A stretch of DNA of 64,000 nt from Algoriphagus taiwanensis (GTDB lineage Bacteria > Bacteroidota > Bacteroidia > Cytophagales > Cyclobacteriaceae): the NCBI RefSeq assembly GCF_036245645.1, contig NZ_BTPE01000001.1:372001-436000 (forward strand), read 5' to 3'. The notes below the pieces were generated by a model. The model had not been told where the DNA came from, made no database searches, and saw only the letters and a program-made list of their open reading frames with translations. This document shows, piece after piece, positions 1-7,066 of this stretch. A program made the translations under genes and the position numbers. Every line of letters begins with the position of its first letter. Position 1 is the stretch's first letter.

Positions 1-1671
1 CAAAGTCAGTTTGGGATCTACCGAGGACTGAAATCCCCGGTTTGGCATCTGTTCCAGATAAAAGAGTTTTTCACCGGAAATTACCCGAATCTGCGTGCCG
101 ATAGCATGCGTATTTTTCTCCTTTCCTTCCAATACAAACTGAATGGAATGATGCTCAGGAAGCAGGGTTTTGCTTTGGTTTCTGAAGATTTGAGCAGGTT
201 GATTGACATTGTTGATCACTAGATCGAGCATGCCGTCATTGTCCAAATCCCCGTAAGCAGCCCCGTTGGAATGGATGGCTTTTCCCAAGCCCCAGGCTTC
301 TGCTTTATTTTCAAACTTGAGGTTTCCCTGATTTTGAAAAGCGTAGTTGGGTACGGGATTCACGGGAATCGGGTCAATCAGGGCCCGATAATCCACCCCT
401 TCCTGAGAGATGATTTTGATCTTAGTCTGCTCATCATCGATAAAATTCAGGTAGTCCAGGTCGGTGATATCCTGATAGATTCCGTTGGCTACGAAGATAT
501 CCCGCTGCCCGTCGCTGTCCATGTCGAAAAGCAAAGCCCCCCAGCTCCAATCCGTGGCTTCCACTCCTGCAAGGCGACCGATTTCGCTAAAAGTCCCGTC
601 CCCGTTGTTGAGGTGGAGCATGTTTCTGGAAAACTGGTAATGGTAGCCGTGCTGCTTATTAAACTGAAATTTATCCCAATTTTCGAAAGTCGTCACCTGC
701 TTCAGCCTAGTCTGCGGCTCGGGAAGCATATCGGTCACGAAAATATCAAGCAGTCCGTCCCCGTTCATATCTGCAATGTCCGCTCCCATGGATGCAGCCG
801 AGATGGATCGCATGTAGGATTCCAGAGATTCGGTGAAAGTTCCGTCCTGGTTGTTGATGTAGAGGTAGTCTTTTTCAAAAAAGTCATTGGAGATGAATAT
901 ATCCGGCCAAGAGTCCTGATTTACATCCCCGATGGTAATCCCCAATCCAAAGCCGATAATCGAACCATAGATTCCGGCTTCCTCACTCACGTCCACAAAT
1001 CGGTCTCCCTCATTTCTGAAGAGCTTATCTCCTCCCACAGGGTCACGCTTGGGACGCTCATTCTGCATTTTATTGAAAGAGCCGATGGCCTGATAGGAAT
1101 TATTGAGCAGGTAGACGTCCAAATCACCATCCTTGTCGTAATCAAAGAAGACTGCATGGGTAGAAAATCCCTGATCAGCAAGCCCGTATTCTTCCGCTTT
1201 TTCCTGGAAAGTACCATCTCCTTGGTTGATGAAAAGCTCATTCTGCTTGTTGTCTCCCGAAATATCTCCTGAGTTGCAGACATAGATGTCCAGCCATCCG
1301 TCTCCATTGACATCAGCCATGGCCACTCCTGTGCTCCAAGCTCTTGTCCCTGCCACTCCTGCCTTTTCCGTGACCTCTTCAAACTTGAAATCACCTTTGT
1401 TTAGGTATAGCCGGTTTGGACCTAAGTTGGCTGTAAAGTAGAGGTCCACCAGTCCGTCATTGTTAACATCTCCGATCGCGACTCCGCCACCGTTATAGAA
1501 ATTTCTGTAAGTAAAAATGTTGAATTCCTCCTGAAAGCTCAGGTCATTTCGGAAGTCAACTCCGGAGGACTCAGGACTGATTTCCGAAAAAAGCGTAGGC
1601 TCGGAAGGCTTTTTTTCCCCGCAAGAAATCGCAAGACCCAGAATTAATACAGGAAGAAGGAATTTTCTCAT
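1..1671 (-). CDS. CRTAC1-type VCBS/ASPIC-UnbV lipoprotein, 3' part outside window
   Basis: The frame stays open from an ATG at 1671 to the left edge, giving 557 residues; the C-terminus lies outside the window. The protein begins with a lipoprotein signal (lipobox AISC, Cys17), so it is probably an envelope-anchored protein. It then carries a series of FG-GAP/VCBS calcium-loop motifs of the form D-x-N-x-D-G-x-x-D, such as GDVNNDGLVDLYF and ADVNGDGWLDIYV, which build a beta-propeller. The visible part ends in the ASPIC/UnbV signature MPNRGFQSSVDPKL. It aligns along its whole visible length with the 1090-aa protein at 2218-5490, so the two are tandem paralogs, and about 500 residues are probably missing. 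The start overlaps the stop of the upstream 194-aa gene as ATGA, which implies translational coupling. Its substrate or partner is unknown; the family often accompanies SusC/SusD pairs. Confidence 0.9.
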   Translation of the reverse strand, partial: MRKFLLPVLILGLAISCGEKKPSEPTLFSEISPESSGVDFRNDLSFQEEFNIFTYRNFYNGGGVAIGDVNNDGLVDLYFTANLGPNRLYLNKGDFKFEEVTEKAGVAGTRAWSTGVAMADVNGDGWLDIYVCNSGDISGDNKQNELFINQGDGTFQEKAEEYGLADQGFSTHAVFFDYDKDGDLDVYLLNNSYQAIGSFNKMQNERPKRDPVGGDKLFRNEGDRFVDVSEEAGIYGSIIGFGLGITIGDVNQDSWPDIFISNDFFEKDYLYINNQDGTFTESLESYMRSISAASMGADIADMNGDGLLDIFVTDMLPEPQTRLKQVTTFENWDKFQFNKQHGYHYQFSRNMLHLNNGDGTFSEIGRLAGVEATDWSWGALLFDMDSDGQRDIFVANGIYQDITDLDYLNFIDDEQTKIKIISQEGVDYRALIDPIPVNPVPNYAFQNQGNLKFENKAEAWGLGKAIHSNGAAYGDLDNDGMLDLVINNVNQPAQIFRNQSKTLLPEHHSIQFVLEGKEKNTHAIGTQIRVISGEKLFYLEQMPNRGFQSSVDPKLTL

Positions 1672-2252
1672 GATTGGGGGCTTGCTTTTAATTTTTTCTC
1701 TGTGGGCAGATCGCTGATTTCCACTCTGACTGAGGAGATATGCTTTTTGAAAACGCGGATTCGTCGGTTTCCGTCCATTTTTACAAATACCACTTTGGAC
1801 TGATCGGTGTCGGAGATTTCCAAGAAACCCGGCCCATACCAGCTTTCCATCAACTTAACCACATCGGCCCGAAGATTTTCCACGCTAAGCTCTTCATTCC
1901 AGGGAGCCCAGTTTTCGTAGGTGATTTCTGCGGGCATCAGGTAGATTTTATCCTCTTCAAACTGGGGATAAAATCGCATTTTGGCAGGATTTCCAGAGGG
2001 AAGGGTGAGGCTATATTCCACGGAGAGTTCGGTAGGCCCATTTGTCAGGACGCCTTCCTTGTTCAGGTCCCAGCAGGTTTGAAAAAAGTCCTTGCGAGTC
2101 ATGCCCAACTCCAAGCCGAGGAACAGTTCATTGACCTGTTTTCCAGAAGCTAACTCTCTTTCCTCCAACTTCTGATAGTCAGATTTGCAGGAAAAAAGCA
2201 GGGCGACCAATCCTATACTAACGTATTTCAAAAGCCAAGGGCGTATCATCAT
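1668..2252 (-). CDS. Small unknown lipoprotein between two CRTAC1 paralogs
   Basis: This encodes 194 residues with a clear lipoprotein signal (hydrophobic stretch, lipobox LFSC, Cys22). The mature part is soluble-looking, has no transmembrane segment and is rich in charged and aromatic residues, for example the YENWAPWNEEL and LMESWYGPGF stretches. I do not recognise a family. The gene starts 35 bases inside the end of the upstream CRTAC1 gene, and its stop overlaps the start of the next CRTAC1 gene by 4 bases. It therefore lies within one transcript between two paralogous propeller lipoproteins, and a role as an accessory to one of them or to the SusC/D complex is a reasonable guess only. 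A second Met directly after the first is an equally good start. Confidence 0.8.
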   Translation of the reverse strand: MMIRPWLLKYVSIGLVALLFSCKSDYQKLEERELASGKQVNELFLGLELGMTRKDFFQTCWDLNKEGVLTNGPTELSVEYSLTLPSGNPAKMRFYPQFEEDKIYLMPAEITYENWAPWNEELSVENLRADVVKLMESWYGPGFLEISDTDQSKVVFVKMDGNRRIRVFKKHISSVRVEISDLPTEKKLKASPQS

Positions 2253-5200
2253 TTCTAAATGCGACTAAATGTAATTTCTGTTTGATTGGGATTTGAAGCC
2301 AACTTCTCGTTTCTCCGGGCACAAAGAGGCCACTTTCTTCCGGTAGGAGGGTTTTCCAGGTCCCATTTTCCAAAGGAGTCAAAACCCAGGCATAGCTTCC
2401 CATTTGGGTTCCTAGCTCTGGTTTGATGCGGCTTTGATTTCCTGCAAAAACCAGTAAGGGTAAGGAATCTGGTCTTGGAATGACTGCAATGGAATATACC
2501 GGAGACAGCTGGATTTCGTGGGGTAGGTCGACTTTAGTGAACTGACCTGCTGCTCCGTTGAGCCAGAGGGAAGTAGCCAGCAAATCCGCCTGCAAAGTTA
2601 GGGATTTTGACCAAACTGCAGGAGGAAAAAGCGACTCCAAACTGGCGTTCTGATAAGCTGAATAGGTTGTGAGTTGCTTCTTCAAAGATGGAATCTGCTT
2701 GAGCAAGGGGTTTTTCAAAACCAAAGGGATGGTGCCTGAAGCTTCTTTTCTGGAAAGGATCTGCTCCACACTTCCATTTTGATCAAAATCATTGATGATC
2801 AGCTGTAGGGGAGAGGTAGCTGAGGTACGGATTCGGGAGTTGAGTCCCAGATTTCCTGCCAGGATATCCGGCTTTCCATCCCCGTTTACGTCGGCTATTT
2901 TCAGGCAGTTCCAAAGGCCAGAGGTTTCTGAAAAACCATATTCTGCTGTTTTTTCGATCCATTTTTCTCCTTCCAAGGAGAAAATCCGAACAGGCATCCA
3001 TTCTCCAACGAGAATGAGTTCAGGGTTTCCGTCTCCATCCAAGTCGGAGATTTTGCCGTCTGTGAGCATCCCCAGTTGCCTCAATTCGGGGTAATTAGCA
3101 CTTTGATCGGAAAAGTTTCCTTTGCCGTCGTTTTCCCAAAACTGAATTCCTGCAGGAATTCCGTAAGCAAAAGGAACAGCTCGCTCCCCAATGATCAAAT
3201 CTTGATCTCCATCCTTGTCCCAATCCAACACTTCCATAAAGGAGGTGGGGGTGGAGGCAAAGAGTTGACTGCTTTCGGTGAAGTTTCCCTTACCGTCATT
3301 GAGGTACAAGCGGTCGGAATAGGTCGGGGAAAAATTAGAATTCTCGATTCCGCCACTTCCTACGAGCAAATCAGGAAAGGAGTCCCCGTTGGCATCAAAG
3401 AAAGTGGCCGTGACATCCTCAGCTAAGGCATCTTGTTCAAAAAGGGCCGATTGACTGGAAACAAAGCTTCCGGAAGCCTGCTGCAAAAGCATTTGGGAGG
3501 CTTGTCCTTTTGGTCCGGGAAGGAAAATATCCTCCAATCCGTCTCCATTGATATCTGCTGACACAGTCTTTGGGCCTTCGTTGCTGATCATCCAAAACCG
3601 AAGCCTGTCCCGATCGAAATCCACAAACTCACTTTCTTGATGAGCAAAAGGAAGCTCAATTTCGGAGGAAAGGAATGGGGTAGGGGAATTGGAACTGGAA
3701 GTCAACTCGAAGTCCTGAATCTGCTTTTCCGGTTTCCAGATTTGATTAGCTTGGACTTTTGGAAAAAGGTTTCTCGTACCATCCGGCCAAAGCACTTCAA
3801 TGGAATCAATCACTTCTGCCTTCCCTAATCCAAAATGAACCCGGGAATCTACCGAAGACATATAGCCCTTGACGGGTTGGTATTCTTGGAAAAGTGTTTT
3901 TCCCTCCGAGTAGACAAAAACCTTTGCCCCAAAAGACTGATTCAAATCCACGGTGAGGAAATTTCCCTTTTTCTGATCTACTGCCTGGTTTTGGTAGAGA
4001 AAAACCTCCTCATTTAGATTATTGACAACCAAATCCAGATCACCATCGTTGTCCAAGTCCGCATAGGCGGCCCCTGTGCTGAAGGTGGGGGTAGCTAATC
4101 CTTCTTTTTCCGCCTGATTTTCAAATTGCCAATTGCCTAAATTTTTGAACCAATAATTGGACTGAGGAGAGGAAGGGAAGGCATCGATCATCTGAGTGAC
4201 CAGCACCGAATCTTCTTTGAATTCCTGGATTTTGCTCTGATTGTTGACATAAAAATCCACGTAGTCAAAGTCGGTCAGGTCTTTGACAATGCCATTGGCC
4301 ACAAAGATGTCTTTTTGCCCATCTAAATCTGCATCAAAAATCAAAGCCCCCCAACTCCAATCAGTCGCTTCGACTCCCGCATATCGGGCTACTTCTGCCC
4401 AAATCGGAGTCTGAGTTCCCGGTCGGAATCCCAGGTTTCTCTGTAATGTATTTCGGGTAAACTGATGGTGATATCCGGCTTGCACATTGGCCTGATACTT
4501 ATCCCATTCCTCAAACGGAGTTTTGGTTTTGATCCGCTCCCAAGTGGCAGGTAGCATTTCAGTTACAAAAATATCCGGTCGGGTATCGTTGTCCAGGTCA
4601 GCGATGTCCGCACCCATGGAACCCATGCTGATTTCAGGCAGCAGCTCGGGTAAAACCTCACTGAAGCTACCGTCCTGATTGTTGAGGTAGAGGTAATCTC
4701 TTTCGAAAAAGTCATTAGAAACGTAAAGGTCAGGCCATTGGTCTCCGTTGAGGTCGGCTACGGTGACTCCGAGGCCATATCCTATTGCACTCCCATAGAT
4801 TCCGGCTTCCACAGATACATCGGCAAACCGATCTCCGTCGTTTCGAAAGAGCTTATTTCCCCCTTCCGGATCTCTGATTTCTCTTTGGCCTGCTCTCAAA
4901 TCATAGATACCGACAGAACGACCTGAATTGCTTAGGAGGTACATATCCAAGTCCCCGTCTCTGTCGTAATCAAAGAAAACTGCGTGCTGACTGAGTCCAG
5001 TTTCGGCTAGCCCGTAGGCTCTAGCTTGTTCCAAAAAAGTAAGGTTTCCCTGATTTATAAAAAGTTCATTGTGACGCTTTTCTCCTCCCATGGGGCCGGA
5101 TTTGCAGATGTATAAATCCAGCAGCCCGTCCCCGTTGATATCGGCCATGCTGACTCCGGTGGTCCAGTAGCCTTCTGAATCCAGGCCTGCTTCTAGGGTA

Positions 5201-5490
5201 ATGTCTTTGAATTTCATCTCTCCGAGATTGAGGAAGAGACGATTGGAGGTTTGATTTCTTGCAAAAAAAATATCCGGTAATCCGTCGTTGTTGAGGTCGC
5301 CTATGGCCACTCCTGCACCATTATAAAAGTTTCGAAAGGTGTAGGGATTTACCGTTTCTGTATACTTCAAGTCATTTCTGAATACAAGGCCGGTTTTGGA
5401 ATTTTCCAATCGGACAAAAAGTGTCTCATTTTCCTTTTTGCAGGAAATAAGAAGAAGTAAAGCAGCAAAGAGAATGAAATGACTTCTCAT
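2218..5490 (-). CDS. CRTAC1-type VCBS repeat lipoprotein with ASPIC/UnbV domain
   Basis: This encodes 1090 residues. I place the start at the ATG at 5490 rather than further upstream because translation from there begins directly with a lipoprotein signal (MRSHFILFAALLLLISC, Cys17). The N-terminal half holds FG-GAP/VCBS repeats with calcium loops such as DLNNDGLPDIFF and DINGDGLLDLYI. An ASPIC/UnbV segment (VKGYMSSVDSRVHFGLG) follows near residues 550-580, and then come a second block of VCBS repeats and a C-terminal region without obvious motif. This architecture and length are usual for the large Bacteroidota members of the family. It is the first gene after susD, separated from it by a strong terminator, and overlaps the 194-aa lipoprotein gene by 35 bases. 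Extracellular or surface binding near the SusC/D transporter is inferred from context; no enzymatic activity is evident. Confidence 0.9.
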   Translation of the reverse strand: MRSHFILFAALLLLISCKKENETLFVRLENSKTGLVFRNDLKYTETVNPYTFRNFYNGAGVAIGDLNNDGLPDIFFARNQTSNRLFLNLGEMKFKDITLEAGLDSEGYWTTGVSMADINGDGLLDLYICKSGPMGGEKRHNELFINQGNLTFLEQARAYGLAETGLSQHAVFFDYDRDGDLDMYLLSNSGRSVGIYDLRAGQREIRDPEGGNKLFRNDGDRFADVSVEAGIYGSAIGYGLGVTVADLNGDQWPDLYVSNDFFERDYLYLNNQDGSFSEVLPELLPEISMGSMGADIADLDNDTRPDIFVTEMLPATWERIKTKTPFEEWDKYQANVQAGYHHQFTRNTLQRNLGFRPGTQTPIWAEVARYAGVEATDWSWGALIFDADLDGQKDIFVANGIVKDLTDFDYVDFYVNNQSKIQEFKEDSVLVTQMIDAFPSSPQSNYWFKNLGNWQFENQAEKEGLATPTFSTGAAYADLDNDGDLDLVVNNLNEEVFLYQNQAVDQKKGNFLTVDLNQSFGAKVFVYSEGKTLFQEYQPVKGYMSSVDSRVHFGLGKAEVIDSIEVLWPDGTRNLFPKVQANQIWKPEKQIQDFELTSSSNSPTPFLSSEIELPFAHQESEFVDFDRDRLRFWMISNEGPKTVSADINGDGLEDIFLPGPKGQASQMLLQQASGSFVSSQSALFEQDALAEDVTATFFDANGDSFPDLLVGSGGIENSNFSPTYSDRLYLNDGKGNFTESSQLFASTPTSFMEVLDWDKDGDQDLIIGERAVPFAYGIPAGIQFWENDGKGNFSDQSANYPELRQLGMLTDGKISDLDGDGNPELILVGEWMPVRIFSLEGEKWIEKTAEYGFSETSGLWNCLKIADVNGDGKPDILAGNLGLNSRIRTSATSPLQLIINDFDQNGSVEQILSRKEASGTIPLVLKNPLLKQIPSLKKQLTTYSAYQNASLESLFPPAVWSKSLTLQADLLATSLWLNGAAGQFTKVDLPHEIQLSPVYSIAVIPRPDSLPLLVFAGNQSRIKPELGTQMGSYAWVLTPLENGTWKTLLPEESGLFVPGETRSWLQIPIKQKLHLVAFRNDDTPLAFEIR

Positions 5491-5500
5491 GAATACGGGG

Positions 5501-5535
5501 TAAAAAAAAGAAGTGTACCGAAGCACACTTCTTTT
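5501..5535 (-). terminator. Intrinsic terminator between susD and CRTAC1 gene
   Basis: Read on the minus strand, an 11-bp perfect stem (5525-5535 with 5506-5516, loop of 8 nt) is followed by a run of eight T. It lies 22 nt after the susD stop and only 10 nt before the ATG of the CRTAC1 gene. It should end most susCD transcripts and let only a fraction continue. Confidence 0.85.
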
Positions 5536-5556
5536 CAAATTTAGCAATCTGTGCTA

Positions 5557-7047
5557 TTAATAACCTGGGTTTTGCGTCAGGTTAGGGTTAGCATTGATTT
5601 GGTTCAAAGGAATAGGGAACAAAACGCGGAAAGCTGCGGATTGATCTTTTTCCCACCAAGGCTGGCTCCACTTTCCAAAACGGATCTGAGCAGTTCTTCT
5701 GTTAGCTTCGGCAAACATCTCACGTCCGATTTCATTGAAGAGCTCGTCCAAGGTAATGCTTGCATAAGCTGGCATACCGGCACGGGTTCTGATTTGATTA
5801 ACAGCAGCCAATGCATCTGCGGTTTTGCCTTGACGAAGAGCAGCTTCTGCTTTGATCAGGATGATTTCTCCCAATCTGATCAAAGGATAATCGTTATTCA
5901 AGCTGGAAGCAGCTCCGGAAGCAAATTCAAATTTACCCACTCTAACTCCTGCTTGTCTGAAGGCGTTTGGAGCAAGCATGTTGATCTCAGGAGTGAAAGT
6001 CAAAGGCTCACCGTCTGGATCATTTGGTTCTGCTGAGATATCAAGCAATCTGCTGCCGTCTGAAGAGAATTGAGGACCTACCAAGAAAGAGTTTTTACGA
6101 GCGTCTTGGTCATCAAAGCTATTGTAAAACTCTTCCAAAGAGGCATATCCATTCCAAGGCTGCTCCTGAAGGTTAAAGGTATTTTGACTCAAGTAGTGCA
6201 AAGTCATCTGCGCTAGGTTGAAGCCACCTGCGTTGTTTTGATCATAAGGAAGGGTAAGAATATTCTCTGTCGAACCATTGTTTCTTTCACCGAAGTTGGC
6301 AAAGAAGTTACTGGTCAGGGAATATTTTCCGCTATTGATTACCTCATTAGCTGCAGCTTCTGCATCAGCCCATCTTGCCGTACCCGTGTAGATTTCAGCA
6401 TTGATGTACAATCTGGCCAACATGGCTTTTGCCGTGAAGTAGTTGATGTAATACTTAGAACCTTCCTCTGGCAATGCATCAATATTATCCTCGATAGAAG
6501 ATTCGATAAATGCGAATACCTCTGCTCTGGAGCTATTGGAAGGATTACCACCGGTGGAGTTTTCATCGATAATAGGCACATTACCGAAAGAATCGATCAA
6601 CCACATGTAAATCAAAGCTCGAAGTACTTTCAATTCGCTGGTCAACGCAGTAACATCCGGATAGGAGATAATCAAGTTGTTGATTTCACCAATTGCGCTG
6701 TAGCAATAAGCCCAAGAGTTGTTGAATGATTCTTCGGATGGATTCCAAAGGTGTCTGTGCATTCTCAGCCATTGCCCACCATCTTCCCAGTCAGCACCTT
6801 TTTGAGGGATTGACATTTCATCTGAAGCAACTTCATTGATAGACCAAATACTGTTATGGCCTCCCCATGAACCTACGATTCTGGAGTACGCGGAAGCTTT
6901 GAGGACGTCAATCAAATTCGGATTGGTACTGTTTGCAATATCATCCGCCGTCACGCCATCCAAAACCTCCTGCTCCAATTCCTGACATGCACCCATGGCA
7001 AATACCACCGGGAGCACTAAACAGATTTTTTTTACTGATTTAAACAT
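5557..7047 (-). CDS. SusD/RagB-family outer-membrane nutrient-binding lipoprotein
   Basis: This encodes 496 residues with a lipoprotein signal ending in AMGAC (Cys21). The body has the typical SusD order. An N-terminal TPR-like helical part includes RALIYMWLIDSFGNVPI, the LRALxYFxLxxxFGxVPL-type signature, and LNNDYPLIRLGEIILIKAEAAL (quoted only as a region near residues 380-405) matches the conserved segment near the C-terminus. The protein ends in the usual FPIPLNQINANPNLTQNPGY tail. SusD proteins sit on the cell surface as a lid over the SusC channel and bind the substrate. The gene follows susC by 19 bases and forms a pair with it. No glycoside hydrolase or other degradative enzyme is visible in the window, so the substrate cannot be named. 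Confidence 0.97.
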   Translation of the reverse strand: MFKSVKKICLVLPVVFAMGACQELEQEVLDGVTADDIANSTNPNLIDVLKASAYSRIVGSWGGHNSIWSINEVASDEMSIPQKGADWEDGGQWLRMHRHLWNPSEESFNNSWAYCYSAIGEINNLIISYPDVTALTSELKVLRALIYMWLIDSFGNVPIIDENSTGGNPSNSSRAEVFAFIESSIEDNIDALPEEGSKYYINYFTAKAMLARLYINAEIYTGTARWADAEAAANEVINSGKYSLTSNFFANFGERNNGSTENILTLPYDQNNAGGFNLAQMTLHYLSQNTFNLQEQPWNGYASLEEFYNSFDDQDARKNSFLVGPQFSSDGSRLLDISAEPNDPDGEPLTFTPEINMLAPNAFRQAGVRVGKFEFASGAASSLNNDYPLIRLGEIILIKAEAALRQGKTADALAAVNQIRTRAGMPAYASITLDELFNEIGREMFAEANRRTAQIRFGKWSQPWWEKDQSAAFRVLFPIPLNQINANPNLTQNPGY

Positions 7048-7066
7048 ATCTGTAGAATTTGATTGG

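Noticed and set aside
271..1272. Long plus-strand open frame (333 codons) opposite the partial CRTAC1 gene
   Set aside because: It is antisense to a frame with clear VCBS and ASPIC/UnbV motifs, and its own peptide shows no known domain; the openness follows from the repeat composition.
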